This document shows positions 11,962 through 25,389 of a stretch of 64,000 nucleotides of DNA, piece by piece (position 1 is the stretch's first letter; every line of letters begins with the position of its first letter). The stretch covers positions 147,634 to 211,633 of the forward strand of contig JAGQDJ010000091.1 of assembly GCA_022885665.1 (NCBI GenBank). Reading direction: 5' to 3'. The translations under genes and the position numbers were made by a program. The notes under the pieces are model-generated. The model was not told the origin of the DNA. It ran no database searches and saw only the letters and a list, made by a program, of their open reading frames with translations. The DNA comes from Triops longicaudatus. Its lineage: Eukaryota > Arthropoda > Branchiopoda > Notostraca > Triopsidae.

Positions 11962-14900
11962 TTACGCCAAAGCGAATCCCTGGGACTGTTGAATGGCTTG
12001 TAAGAGCTTATACTTCAGTCTTTCCTTGGTTTGATACTGAGGCAAGTCCAATAAATTAAAACACGTGTGAGCCACGGGTAAAAAATTGTCGCCAGACCCG
12101 ACTTTTTGTATCACAATCTGGAAAAAGTACAAAGGCGATTATTAACGTAATATAAACAAAGAGGAAAGTCGTAACTGACTTTAATTGCTTTCATCCCCAA
12201 GATTGGCACACGATCAGATCCGGTCAGAAACAGCAGAAACTTTTTCTTCTGTTCCAACGGCAATTCGTGAAACGTTTCCCAGAAGTATCGGATGGTCGGA
12301 TCATTGGCACTGAAGCCATTCTTGTACTCGGCATTCTTCTCGAGCTCGTACCAATCGTAATTCTCGTTGCCTGTAAGTTGATTTATAAACCCAGGGCAGG
12401 GAAATTTAATATATTAGCTATATTAATTACCAGTGACTAATTCCATAAGCTCATGCGCTTGGAAGAGTTCCAGTACCCGTCCCCCGCACACTTTATGGAA
12501 GCCCGTATTAAAGGCTTTAAACTGACTTTCAATAGATTTGTTTAAAACATAATCTATGTATAAATCCACGTATTCTTGCCTAAGATAACATTCTTAGACT
12601 GGTCACCAATACTAATAAATAAGGACAGACTTATTCTTTTGGGTAACAGCAATGTCCTCTCCACCGGGTTTCAAGGGAACAGATTTAACTTCTCCAAAAA
12701 CTTCACAAGTGACAGCAAAATTTAAGCAGAACACTTCTTCTGTGTCGTCTTCATCATACTCCAACAATGAATGCAAACTCCTGTGGATTAATCAGCACAA
12801 AAATCTGAACACTATAGAAACTTGATTACAGAAAACAGGAAGGACAAAAAGGATTGTTTTTTAATGAGTCCTCTTCGCACGCACGAACACCGATTCTTGT
12901 ACCTTCTGATTACTCATTCATTACATTTTTAATCACATTTCCATGTTACGAATATTAAAAAATACGCCTCATTTCAAGGCAAGGTTGGTTCAAGGCACGC
13001 ATGATCTTTGACTTTCAATGCAAGGCAAACAATGAATTGATGGGTGAAAGAAAGGTTACAGTTTTAAGAGGAAGGTTAAACATGGGATGCATTGAATAAT
13101 TTTGACGATTGTCGTAAAAAAGCGAAAGCAAATGTCAAGTCGCACCAGCTTTTTCTTCACTCGGTACGAATACATGAATGGACGAATAGTTCAGAACACT
13201 ACATCTATAGAAGTGCCATATCGTACCTGAGCATTGTGGGCGATAAACCGGCTAAATCGTCCAATCGCACTTCTTCATTCAGTAACTTTTTATACAAAAC
13301 CAACGGAAATGGCAAATTAATGATAGTATAGTTATAGATTGCCAGTCCGCAAAGTAGTCCTACAATTGTTTCAGGTAAGTTAAGAATTGGTTTACGTAAA
13401 AATGATCATCCATGATTACCAATCAGGAAAAATGTCCCTTCCATTTCAAACGAATGTTCGGAGAACCAAATGGCATGCGTTTCTTCATAGACTTTGAACA
13501 TTCCGTAATTAGGATCCAAAATTTCCTTAATAAGCAGCATAAAAAATTCTTTACGGACACCACCCGCATCATCAGCTTCCTCGTTTTTGAACTTAACCTA
13601 GGCAAATGCATGATTACAGAAGTTTATCCTATGATATTCACGATAACACATACTTTCAGAGGCTTCTTGAGATCCGATGTTCCGTATGCACTTAGTTGGG
13701 CGATAGTGTCTTGTACAAGATTGTCACGACTTACGTTGAGAACCAAAAACTGAATAGCTTGAGGATCAACTGGCGGTGAAAAGAGGATTCGGGGAAAAGA
13801 CAAAGCTCTGGAGGCAGCTTCGTTCATGGCTGTCTGCATCTGTAAATAATTATTAGCTTTTATTAGAGATAAGAAGAGAAACATGGTAAGATTGTCTGAA
13901 GTTAAAAATTGAGCGACGAAAACGTACTTGGATTGATTGATCAGTCTGAAGCAACAAAGTCTTCGCATGGGAATCAAATACAAAAGGATAGCTGCAGAAG
14001 TGGAATCCTCGTGGCTAAATTAAAGATATTTAATGAGAAGAATGAATACTGACCCATAATAACGCAGTATAGGAAGTTTAGCAAACGATGTTAGCGTAAC
14101 GTTATGTAAATCGAATAACAAAGAATGCAAACTTCAAAACCGGGACGCGAAACAACGTGCGCAAATGACACGAAAATAATTAAGGACACTTAGCTACACG
14201 CCATTACCAGAAATAAACATCGCTATATCCACGCAAAAGGTTGCAGGCGGTGTCACAACAAAACCAATGAAAGAAAAAGAAAAATTACAACATTTCCATA
14301 GTATTTACAGACACAAGCATGTCATGCTCAATCTAGGAAAAATGAAGAACGAGTAATGATTTACTTTGACAGAAGCGAAGTCAGCTAACCAATTAACATA
14401 ATCGGACTTAACGTTGATCTTCCCTGTGACTTCAGGGATGTAAAATGCTTCGTAGGAGATCTTTTGGCCGGCTAAGTTCCTGTTGACGTAATTCACTTTT
14501 CTAAGCACTTCTAGGCACATTTTCAAAGGTTCAAGCTTCCTTTCCTATAAAAAATGAAAAGGATAACGTATTTCATTTCAGCGACATTTCACATCGTATT
14601 TCAAAATGTATATCACATCGTATTTCAGCGACATTTTACTTTTTTTAAATTTCGCAGGCATGAGCATGATTTCAGCGACAGATTTTCCAAAAGACGTCGT
14701 GGTTTATGTAAACATGCTACAGAACAGTATGGATATGTGCAAATTCTAGCGAAATAATAACTCGTACAGTTCGTTCCCATTTTGAGATAATAAAAAAAAC
14801 GAAGCTTTTACGTACAGATTTTAAGTACAAATTTATACGATTTCTTGACGAAAGCTTACGATAAATCACTTAACACAGATATCACCGTTTCTTACATCGT

Positions 14901-17900
14901 TCCTGAGAACAAATACACCAGGAGATATTTTGTGTAGTAATATTCAACTTACATCTGAGGAATCTGCGGCAGTCAAACTTGACATTACATGAACCACGAC
15001 CCGTTTATAGATCTCAACCAACCTCGATAAATAATCGGACTTCAGCGATGCCCACCAGTGATCTAAATATACAAAAGAAAGACACATTTACAAGAAAAAA
15101 AAAAGTCCATAATTAGCTACCAAAATTTATCAATGTCTTTATATGTAATACGAACGCATATAAGAGTAATTCTAAGTTCGTAAAAGTCGACATACCTAAA
15201 ATTTTTCCCGCTGGTGTTGACAGTCTTAAAATGGCAGCAGCGAAAGGTACTTGAAGTAATGCGTGTTGTTTGGCATGCAGGAACTCCGGGTATAGAGGCA
15301 AGACAACAAATATGCGCATAACCTCAACATCCGCCGGGGAGCTAGGTAGTTCTGGTATTAGACTTCTGGAGATGCAATTGAGTATCTGCCAATGTAATAC
15401 AAAAGGATGTAAAACGAAAAACAAATTCGAAAAGAAACTTACTAGTTCGGAAAAACTGGAATTCTGTATTCTGCTGATCTGAGAAAAAACTTCTGTGGCG
15501 AGTTCTACATCAACGCCGTGATTTTTTGACGAGCAACCATAATGGCTACCATCTGCTCGAAGAAACGAGCCACACATACATGTAATGCTACTAAACACTG
15601 TCTCCACGTAACTATACATAAAGTTTTAATTACCACGCGAAAGGTAAAGGAAAGAAAAGAAAAACGTTACTTCATAAGCTCATCGTCCGCAAGCTCGTCA
15701 ACGTCTACCATTCGAATAGCTTTGATCTTCTCGGGGTGCACGTAAAGAATACTGGTATCAGTAGGATGGACCCGATAATCCTCCGGGTCAAAGGAATCCT
15801 ACGTCAAAACATGTGTCAAACAACAAATCAACCAAGTCAAACGTATCTGTCTTACAATGTAAAGCGAAACCAATGCAAAGCTTTGATCCCCACCGCAAAA
15901 TATCTTCCGGACAAAGACAGGCATGTCTTTTGAGGAACTACCGTTTTCATCAACACTAGGGTGGTCAGTTTCCATAGCTGCTACGCCCCCCGGTGATACC
16001 CAAGGCCCGCGTACCACCTGCGGGATATTGACGTTAGTCTTTATTTTGATCCCAAGTTGTCCTGAGCCGCCCAAACCAAACGAGTACACTCTACCTCTCG
16101 AAGGAATGTACGCTAGCGTATGGTACCTAAGTAGATGTATACCATGACAGTATTCGAGGTGTAGCTGCATAATTCCGTAAGTGTTCTTACCTGCCACATG
16201 CTACTTGTGTTACAGTGCTTCCCATAAGTTCTAAAACCTTCTTCGGCGTAAGCTCGTTGCCATTTGTCCCGTGTCCTAACTGTCCGTACATGCCCGCACC
16301 AAACGTAAAAACGCCACCATCCTTAACCAGTAAGAGCTTTAGATGATCAATAAATTACAATGAGTTAAAACGAGCTTACCTGTGTCAAAACAGCAGTGTG
16401 TTCACGTCCACAAGAAACGTATGTAACCCGTAAATGCCTCAAAGATTTGAGCTGAGTAGGAAAAAGGCGATCTTCGGTACCACCGATACCTAACTGACCG
16501 AAAGCATTTTTCCCCCAACCGTATATTGCTCCTAAAAATAGTACTTCAGTTTGTTAAGGGACACATACCAATAACATTTACCAGACTTGGAAACAACAAA
16601 ACTGTGATTGTCTCCACAAGCGATGAAAGCTATCGGAAGTCCTCTGAGGGAAGAAATATACACAGGTTTGCTTTCAGAGAAGTTGTTAGTTCCGATGCCC
16701 AGTTGACCATACTCATTGCTTCCCCATGCGTAAAGTTCGCCGGCTAAAGATTGTACGTAATAAAAATAACTTAAGATATCGAAAGGAAGTTCTAAAATAA
16801 CAAATATATATTTTCTGCTCTACTTACTAGCTGTTAAGGCTAAGGAATGATGTGCTCCACAGGCAATTTGCACTACTGTCTTGGTGGCCAGCGACTTGAC
16901 CATTTTGACGCCACTGTGCAAACTTTCGGCTCCAAATCCGCACTGACCTTTTTCATCTGAGCCCCACGCGAAAACCTGACCCCATTCATTCACAGCCAGA
17001 GAATGACACGCACCGCAAGCGATGTGTTTTATGACATGAAGTTGTAGGGCGTCGACTCTTTCTGCAACATACAAATTACGGCATTTATGAGATACATGTG
17101 TCATAGAGAAGTTTAAGAAAACTTGTATTTCAAAGCATTACATGTAATAGTTTCACTAGTTTATTTTTTCATCCATATAATTTATACTTCTATCTCCAAC
17201 ATTACAAACGGCATCACTTCAGAAATCTGTAACTTAAATACATTGGAGCTTTAGAGGCCGACGCTAACTGAATCAGCGAAGGCAGGAAAGTCTACTTTCA
17301 CAAAAATTTGTGCTGCTGAGCCTGAGTACAGCAATACATAAGTAAACCGTTAAAAGCCTTCTTGGGGTTTAATAAGCTGCAGTGAAGGTTAGAGTAACAG
17401 CGTTCTCCTTCGGCTGCTCCGGAGCACGTTTTTCTTACAAGGAGTAGCTTCAACACAGCAAATAGCTGTGCTGACGCTACTCCAGGTAAGAAAAACATGC
17501 TCCGGAGCAGCCAAAAGAAAACGCCATAATCCTGTTTCCCATAGCTTGAGTTTTCCAGCTCATTTCCTATCAAAATGCACTATAAACTTAAATAATAGTG
17601 CATCAAGTATCTCCTGTTTAGTATGCGAAAAACCGCGCTTACCCGGACGCATTTTCGCTTTGTCGTGTCCAAGTTGTCCATAATCGTTCATCCCTGATGT
17701 GTAAACTGAACCATTTCTTAGTAAGTACAGTGTATGTCGATGGCCACAGGCGACTGAAAACAAAAGTTAATTGGTCAAATTTAAACATGTCAAAAGACAA
17801 ATTAAGCACAGAACTTACTGTCTTCTACATCCCATGCTAAAGAGGAAGGCTGGCTATATGGTAGGTCAATGTGCTCGTCTTCCAATCCTCCTAAACCCAA

Positions 17901-17933
17901 TTCCCCATTCACGGTATTGCCCCAGCAGAACAT
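11962..17933 (-). CDS. HERC4: HERC4-type E3 ubiquitin ligase (RCC1-like domain + HECT)
   Basis: Twenty exons (17933-17819, 17753-17643, 17061-16828, 16743-16582, 16531-16380, 16321-16191, 16126-15856, 15798-15671, 15611-15443, 15385-15196, 15062-14953, 14544-14365, 14014-13928, 13839-13654, 13597-13420, 13359-13227, 12780-12631, 12579-12431, 12370-12180, 12117-11962) sum to 1061 codons with every phase matching, giving 1060 residues against 1057 in human HERC4. Exons 1-7 (residues 1 to about 390) hold RCC1 repeats such as VACGHRHTLYL-type and IACGAHHSLALTA blocks. The HECT domain fills about 720-1060; it includes DDAGGVRKEFFMLL, and the catalytic cysteine (about residue 1028) lies in HTCFNLLDLP. 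The start MFCWGNTVNGELGLGG matches the family N-terminus. HERC4 versus HERC3 is judged from length and overall form. Most introns are short; intron 2 is about 580 bp and carries a foldback at 17412-17512. Confidence 0.95.
17412..17512. repeat. Near-perfect foldback inside HERC4 intron 2
   Basis: Two arms of about 49 nt are inverted copies separated by only about 3 nt. The outer ends are GGCTGCTCCGGAGCACGTTT and the inverse of GGCTGCTCCGGAGCATGTTT; about 44 of 49 positions pair. The transcript of the host gene would fold into a single long hairpin here. It could be a snap-back transposon remnant or a hairpin RNA source. It does not disturb the coding frame because it lies wholly inside the intron 17062-17642. 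Confidence 0.8.
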
Positions 17934-18382
17934 TTGTTTAGCGTTACATTAAACCGCCCTCACAGTTACGTTATTTTCTTTCGTTATATAATAGTGACGA
18001 AATATAGTCCACTTGAAAAAAACTACCGTGACTTGCACCAGAAATTTACTTCTTAAAAATTATATTTTCACCAAAGATGCAGCCCAGCGACGAACTTTTT
18101 TCTCAACTTTTCAATAAAAAGCTGTGGTGTTTCTACGACCGACACCTAGACGGCAACTATCGTTAGAAAGAAATTCGAGAAATGATCCCCGTTTCCGCCT
18201 GCCGCACGGAACCTGTTTATTTTGCTTCCAAAGAGCTCCCTGTTTACCAGAACGTTCGATTCATCCTCATGTGGTACTGCGCCAAACTACTATGCGTCAA
18301 AACACAGTGCCTGAGTTTGTAAGCCAGTAGAGTCATCTAGGTTCGAATTTGTGCATAAACTATTTGAGGATAAGTTCCCGTC

Positions 18383-18411
18383 AATTCATCCGTACGTAAT
18401 GCTTCGGCATT

Positions 18412-18451
<40 letters not shown>

Positions 18452-18485
18452 GGCCCCTGTGAAATTCATCCGTACATACATTTTT
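18383..18485 (+). pseudogene. U6 snRNA copy, 3'-truncated and flanked by a 13-bp direct repeat
   Basis: The stretch 18396-18462 matches the 5' half of U6: a stem-loop (GTAATGC-TTCG-GCATTAC), then ACATATACTAAAATTGGAAC, the ACAGAGA box and AGATTAGCATGGCCCCTG. After that the normal 3' region (about 16 nt or more of internal stem sequence) is missing. The body is bracketed by AATTCATCCGTAC at 18383-18395 and again at 18463-18475, which looks like a target-site duplication from retroposition. A T-run follows at about 18480. Without the full internal stem-loop it is unlikely to serve as spliceosomal U6. An alternative is a functional but internally deleted gene; the direct repeat argues against this. 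Confidence 0.75.
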
Positions 18486-19514
18486 GAAACCAATACCACG
18501 AACCAATATCTCGAGCAAGCCCTCTGGGAGTCCTAGTCCGATTCGAAATTCGATTTAAGTTGACAGTTTTTCTGTAAGTACACGAAACATCTCTAAACAC
18601 TATTAAATACATTCTTTATGTTATATGTTTTCACAAGCCCCTTTCACACGTTTAAATACGTGCAAGTAAAGTATAGGCTACATATTTTCCGCCACCTGAT
18701 AAACATACGTTGATTCACAACGTAACGTTGTATAGCGTTGCTGGAAGAATTTTCTCCCTGATTAAGAAGGGTTTCGGACAAAACTTTCGAACGGTAATGT
18801 ACTCTTTGTGAAATCGAACAGCAAAGTTTGGGGCTGGTGTTAGTTAAGTCGAGCTTTGAATAAACTAAAATTTAAATCCTTATTTATAAACTTCGTTATT
18901 AAGTTACGCACGCTTAGACCTAGAGAAAAGGGTCTAAAACTCCGACCGTGGTCTAATCTCCGACAAACGCATTTTTTAGCTCTATTAGGCCTATATATTG
19001 TCGTCTTGTTCCGGCTACTGAACATTGTTCTACTAACTGGACTATTTCTGGAAAGTTAGCACTCATTTTGCTTTGTGGTTGTTGACTTCCGCAATTTAAA
19101 AAAATTCATACCTGTTTGACTTTTCAAGAGCTATTCCCAGTTAGGCATTTTTGCAAGCAAATGCGTGAGTGATTATCACTTTGTTCTCACTGGTAAATAA
19201 ATTTAATGAAAAAATGCATGAAACTAGTTTCATTTTCTCGGTAGTTTCTAAAAGCATTTAAAATTGTTTTCTTCTGCTGTAAAGATCCATATTTATCAAT
19301 TTACATGAAATAGAAAATGCTTTTCTGTTTTTCAACTCGCTCGGCCCGCGATCACTGAATCTTTTCGGCCACGAGTACATAAAATCTGGTCATAAACAGA
19401 CTACTTGCTTTTGTCCGAGAATACTGAAATCGCGAAAGGAATCCGTAGCTAGGAAGCCTAAACTAATTAAATGCCGTATTCTGTTAGTGCTAAAGTTCAG
19501 TTAACGACGTTTGA

Positions 19515-19642
19515 GAGCACCAAAAGGTAGAGGACGAAAAGAATGAAAATTCATTTTTAAATTCCCAAAATCATCGATTTGCCAACCGTTTCCTTCACTT
19601 AGCCAACGTTGGCGAATTGAAAATAGGTTTGGACACCCCTGG
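19515..19642. mobile_element. Solo end of a hAT-like element
   Basis: The segment ends TTGGACACCCCTGG, the inverse of CCAGGGGTGTCCAA, and contains GTTGGCGAATTG; both strings also occur in the right end of the 61536-62191 element. The matching opposite terminus was not found, so this is probably a fragment. Diverged similarity to the left end of that element (on the opposite strand) is also visible. Confidence 0.55.
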
Positions 19643-20435
19643 CCTAGGTTGTCCTTATGAGAAATCCGGCCTTGCCTTGAAGCGTACAATACCTCTTTTG
19701 ATAGCCAGGGCACTAGTGCATCGAACGCGCGTGACGTTGCGCTCTAGTCTGGTCTGCACGTAAAATGTAAAATAAAGAGCAGGAAAATGCCTACACTGTC
19801 CTGTTCCTCGACGAGGGAGTTCATGAAATAGTTTATCAGAAAATCCCCTTGTAAGAGAGGGTATCCGAGAAAGGGTATGATGTGGTATTTTCAGTGTGTC
19901 GTAGGTCATTCAAGGAGCCGACTAAATCCCAAAAACGAGTCTCATGTTAAAGTCGTTTGGAGCTCTTCTGTCCTTTGTCATACAATACCTGTCGAAAAAC
20001 CTGTGAGGGCCACAAGATATGTGGTTATCATGTTGGAGCAAGGCTCATATTTTGGGTTTCGTTTCAAACTCATCTTTAATTTCAGCCGATACGTGTTCAC
20101 AAAGGGAATAACTTCGTTCCCATTTCACGGTTTCGCAGACAAACAAAAACGAAGTGTGATATACTTTCATCTTTGGAATACAATGACCGTAACATTACGT
20201 ACTTCCGTCCACTATGTTTCAATTTCGATTTCACAAGTAACCAGCGATGAAGTCTACTATTTACAATACACAGGTACGAATGTTAAAAAGGTAGTTGAGT
20301 CCGAAAAACGGAAACCATGACAAAGTAAGACAAGGTTGGCACCATCACGGAAGATATAAATGAGATGTACCCGACTGTGCAACTTCTTACACGAGCTGAA
20401 CAGCTGAAGCAATGCAGAATTTTTGCACTGTTCTT

Positions 20436-22861
20436 TCATCTGTGTTTCGTCTCTGGCCGCTCAGTGTTCTCGCTCTGTTTCCTTGTTGATGGCGCGGAAT
20501 TCGTCGAGTATTCTTGTCGGAAGGCTAGCAATCCTAGTTGCTCGTGCGACGCTTCACTGAGCGCTTTGGACCGCAAACAGGCTCGGTGCTGTTCCCCAGA
20601 TAAACTCATGGGACATTCCTTAGGATGCCATAAATGGAACAACCCAGGATCAGGCGATCGCATGATTTGCATACGAGTTGCCAAAAACTTCCTATAAAAC
20701 AGCACGTCCTCTCCGCCCCATCCTTTTAACGAGTCTGAAAAACCGCCTACTTTCATGAAATCCGATCTGAAAAGCCGAACGAAAAATAAACTTGTAGTTT
20801 CTTCAGCTTTTATTGCGGAATCATGTTACTTATAAGTACAAGCCATGCCGAATCCGAAATCTCGCCAAAAGCCCGTATCCTTCGAGACGACCAGCTGTTC
20901 CGCTTCGGGGGGCACAGACAAGTTCTGTAGTTCGTAGACGATTTCCGGATTATACAGGCTGAAAACCATTGGAAAATAGGCTTGTTTGCCCGGCTTCGCA
21001 TACCGGCGACACCGTCCAAGAAATTCTGCTTTAAATACGACATCCACATCGCACATAAATAGCAAAACATCTTCCGGGTTGCCATCCCAATGTTTTGCTC
21101 CAAGCTGTAACGTAAAACAGACAAAAGGTCTTGTTTAGTTTCTCGGCAACCATTATAATCTGTTAGAGGTAATTAAAAGGGCACCGCTGTTCCCGAAAAA
21201 GAAGCTTAAGTTGATTGTATACTTGCAAACCGTGGCCCCTGGAGAAGGTGTCGTTGATATGAAGCAAACGGAGCTGTTGGAAGCCAGTATTTCGGTTCAA
21301 GGCTTGCAATTCCTTCTTAACGGCTCGCCAGCCGGTTACATCTCCGAAATACACGACCGTTAAGTGCACATGGCCGTCTTTGCGAACCGCTTCTTGCCCG
21401 AAATGGCGTAAAAATGTTCGAAAGGTAGCCAACCGCCCCGCAAGCGGAACAATCACATTGACTAACACGTTATGGCGCGGAAAAACTTCCTTTCTCACTC
21501 CCACTAATGGAATATATGGTCGCAATAACTTAACTTGGACGAGGCCTTGCTCCAAGTGTGGGACGAGTGAGACATTATCGGAGGCGTTCATCACAGACTT
21601 GACTAGTTTAGCACTCGCTTGACTCGGTGGCTTTGGAGTCAACGTTACGTTCGGCTTTATCTTGAACCATAATTCATATTGTGTTCCCAATAAAGGCTGG
21701 ATGCGATAAAAGCCTTCTACAAAATCTTGAGCACTGTAAAAGCCTTTGCTGAATTCAGACCGGGTTGACGAGGGCTTGGCTTCGTTGCTATTATAGTTTT
21801 TGCCGTTACTATTCAGAACAGCAATGGCTGAAGTTAAAGCTTCAATGAGATCTTGGCGCTTGTATCCCACTGGCTTTTCCACCACCCGGCGTCCCAAACC
21901 GGATTCAGCCGGGAAAAGCTTATTAAAAGTAAAATACGAGTATGGCACCATTTCATACTCGTTGTGCAAACGCCTTCCATGCTGGTACTCGGCGTACTCA
22001 ACCTGGGTATCAAATCAGATTAGTCTAACACCTATACCTTTTAAATCTCTGAGCTTTTGGAGCATGCATTAAGGATTCCGCACAGATTATACCCATACTT
22101 GCTTTTTAATAAAGGAATTCCTGCACACGGGCTCGGAAGCATCGGCGTCCTCTGATGAGTTGGAACAGGAGGAATTCCCTATTAAAGAGCCGTAGCATTA
22201 AGCCTTTATAAAATCAAAGTATCCGTCTGCGTTTTAAGCGGAGCTCAGAAATATCAGAAAAACACTAGCTGCTGTACATCGGCTAGTGCACAGGAAAAGT
22301 TCTACAAAGTATACTTTAGCACACTGTATTTAAGTTAGAAAAACCCTATAAGCCACCCAATAAATTTTGGTGTGCATTTTCTTACCAGATATGCGCCAAA
22401 ATTTACTGGAGGCCGCAACGAGCAGATGGAATATCTTAATATATATACACATGTATATAAAAAATCTCTACGAGAGGAAGTTACTAATAGGGAGGCGAAC
22501 CTTTGTGGGCAATTCGAGCTTCTTGGCTCAGTCGGTCAACTTCCGCTCTTAATTGCTCCAATTGTTTGCGGTAATCCTCGCGTTCTTTAACCCAGGCATG
22601 CAACTGGGCTTGTAGAGACGGGATGACGTCCTCTGTGGTTCACACGAAAGTAAAAAAAGAAATTTAGTGAGAAATTGGAGAAGGGTAGGTTGAGAGTTGA
22701 AATTCTTTCGTGTCAGGTGGTAATAAAATACCTTCGATCCGAGCTTGTTGTGTAATATTGGATTCGACAGAGTAAATTCCCAGCAAGACCAAAGAAGCTA
22801 ACAACAAAAGGCTCACAAACGCAGTCAGACGTAACAATAGTCTTCTGATCGAGCGACTCAT
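20436..22861 (-). CDS. CSGALNACT: Chondroitin sulfate N-acetylgalactosaminyltransferase
   Basis: Six exons (22861-22732, 22632-22501, 22178-22099, 22002-21223, 21104-20830, 20766-20436) give 575 residues. The enzyme adds GalNAc to the linker or growing chain of chondroitin sulfate in the Golgi. The protein is type II: a short basic N-terminus (MSRSIRR), a membrane segment at about residues 8-30, then a coiled-coil stem in exon 2. The catalytic half contains the metal-binding DVD (about residues 393-395, in LLFMCDVDVV), TGFWRDFGFGMACTYKSDF, and GWGGEDV, followed by GLFHLWHPKEC and EASHEQLGLLAFR, all characteristic of CSGALNACT1/2. The end of exon 4 was set at a gtatac donor because it restores the family's RGHGLQ-LGAKHW junction. 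I cannot separate paralogues 1 and 2. Confidence 0.93.
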
Positions 22862-25389
22862 TTTGGCTTCGGGTCATTGCTACGAGAAACATAACATACC
22901 AGACAAATGCATAAAAACAGACGTACCCCCAAAAAAATCAGCAAAGAAAGGGCCTCACACGAGCCCCCTGATTGAGAATTTACAGCCCATAAATCTCTCT
23001 CGTTTTTCACAACGTTTGGCTTTGTGTGCATGCAGTAGGGTCAAAACTTTCCTTAAAAGATTTTTTTTCAAATGGCTTCACAACTTTTTGTTGAGAAATG
23101 GACCTTACTATCCTTTTCTCTCCGCTTATCTTTTTTTTCGATGTTTACTCCCTTTTGCTCTTTTGCTCTCAGCTTTTTCTCTGCGGAGAAATTGAAAAGC
23201 ACCCCCAAAAAATGGAAAACTGTGGGTAACCCTCAAGACGCCTCCTCCCCAAAGCCATATGATGTTTGCCACACTTGATTCTGCTCTCCCAAGTTCCGAT
23301 CCAGAACACCTACCATAATTCCTGGAGAACAGAAGCAAAACCATACTTACTCAACTAGCTTCTGGTTTACATTAGCTTCTTTTTGGCTCAAGAGCACCCA
23401 CTTACGATAGCTTAAATTACTTTCTTTTCTCAAAAAAAAAAGAAAAAAAAGTAGATCATCACCTCCCCTTTACGTTCCTACAAGCTATTGCACGATTTTC
23501 GAGGGTCAGACTACTTAACTAGGTTCCTGTATTTGTCAGAAAACGCTTGGTGGAACGCAGCTTCCTGTGATCGAGCTTGAGCAGAAAATTTGTGACCTAA
23601 TGCTAATTAATCTCACCAGTTAGAAGAGAGAAAAAATTGTTAGAGAAACAGGAAAACAGGAAAACGCCTTTCGCTACAAAATGAATTACAATAAAAGCTC
23701 GAGGACTTAAATGTGGCTGACTGTTAGTCTTAAGAAAGACGTTCATTTTTCATTCGGATATTCTACGTCACCTACTTCGGCCGGAAACTGTCGACTGTGA
23801 TTAGCATTTTGCTTTCATGTTGTAAGCCTTCGCACTCTCGGCTGTTTTGAGACACTCCCAACCCCCTTAAACGTTACTCAGAATTCTTACAGGGTTGAAG
23901 GACTTTAAATATTGATACCACAGAAGTTGCGTTCCTTGGAGTCAACTTCAAGGATTTTCGCTATTGATTAAGTCTCGGTTGGTGGGAGGAGTTATCATTG
24001 GCAATTAAGTTAGGTTCTTTACAAGCGGACGGAAAAGAGGGCTAGGAACAAGATAACTGTGGTTAGCTTTGTGTCCGTTCTTCAGCAGCTCGCACTATCC
24101 GTTAAAGCTACTAGGATCTGTTGGCGGCGTTCCAAGTATTGAAAAAGTCCAGCCAGATTCCGAAATTCTCTAAGAGGTTAAAAGCTTATGGTAAATGACC
24201 AGCGACATTTTCGATCCCGTTCGGCCGTTCATCTTCGGCACGACAGCACTTGTAATATCCAAGATTTTAGCTCCCCATCCCTGGCACTGACGTTTCTCAA
24301 TCTACTCTATGGTTAAAAACGGCAAAGCTCGTCTCGTCCGTGCTTATAAAAAGAATATATAAGGGAAAAAAATAAAAGAAAGTTTGAAGGCGAGTCACCC
24401 AATCTGTGTGCACCGTGATAAGCTTCTTTTTACCCGAAGCAAAGGAAATTCGAGTCAACAACTTTTATTCTTTATATTTTTTTTTACACTTTGGCCTGAG
24501 TAAACCTAAGGGATATATGAACGAGAAGACTTGGAGAGAAATATACGACAGAAATTAATTTATGCGTTAAACATCCGACAGAGCAGTAGAGTTCGTGTGT
24601 TCCGGGTGTAATGTCTAAGTAAACAGAGCAAGCTGTTCTCTCGTTTAACAACTCTACCAGATGTGCTGTATCCATCAGACTCACGTGGCGCGCAGTCCAG
24701 TATCGTTTATGAAATCTGTTACAGCTTGGGTATGAGATGTATGTTTTACCTGTTGTGCACTACACGGTCAGGTTTCAATTAGTCGCTACCAGCGTCAAAC
24801 TGTAAGCTGCAAACGCACCCTGTGAACGACACCCTCGAAGAGCTATTTTTACACTTGAAAAAGATGGAGTGACTATTCAGAGAAGCTGAATATACAGTCA
24901 GCTTCCGTTTCGTCTGGCGGTTGAAATGCGACTGAGGTGCGCGTGGCGGATGACGGCCAGAGAGGCGGGTTTTTGGGCTTCATTTTTACTAGGCATCAGG
25001 TTTCTTCGTCTTCTTCGCAAACCTTACCCTCCTATAAAACCCCATGTTCAAATATCTTAAGAAGTAAGCTCTACAGAGCTTGCTGGCCCCGAAGGCACAT
25101 TTTTCTGGCTTCCAGAATTTTCATATGGGATCATGCTGGCAAGGATATTACTCAATCGAGTTTCCTTCAATCGCTGCCTGGATGAAAAGCTTGTTTGCCC
25201 TTTCACCCTCCTCCCTGCAGGCCAAGAGGTTTAATTCCTGCTTTACGCTCCGGAAGGATTCCGGTTTTATGTTCAAACATGTCCGTTTATTACTTTTTTT
25301 AAAGAAAATCTTCTGTATAAATGTACAAGAACTACATAATTAATAACACTTTATATTAACAAAAAAAGATAAACAGAGTATATCACATG
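22862..25389. other. Intergenic region, nothing supported
   Basis: I see nothing I can support. The region directly upstream of the glycosyltransferase (22862-23250) should hold its promoter and leader, but no motif stands out. The remaining open frames are short and unremarkable. Confidence 0.5.

Larger units (their letters stand above)
17934..20435. other. Intergenic region with U6 copy and a transposon end
   Basis: Besides the U6 copy at 18.4 kb, I see a hAT-like terminus (TTGGACACCCCTGG at 19629-19642) with related sequence back to about 19515; this resembles the ends of the element at 61536-62191. A plus-strand open frame of 147 codons (19877-20320) has no recognisable feature and is not called. 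Confidence 0.5.

Noticed and set aside
19877..20320. 147-codon plus-strand frame
   Set aside because: Long for the region but with no recognisable motif; overlaps no splice pattern. Left uncalled.
20365..20697. 110-codon plus-strand frame
   Set aside because: Antisense shadow of the last exon of the glycosyltransferase.
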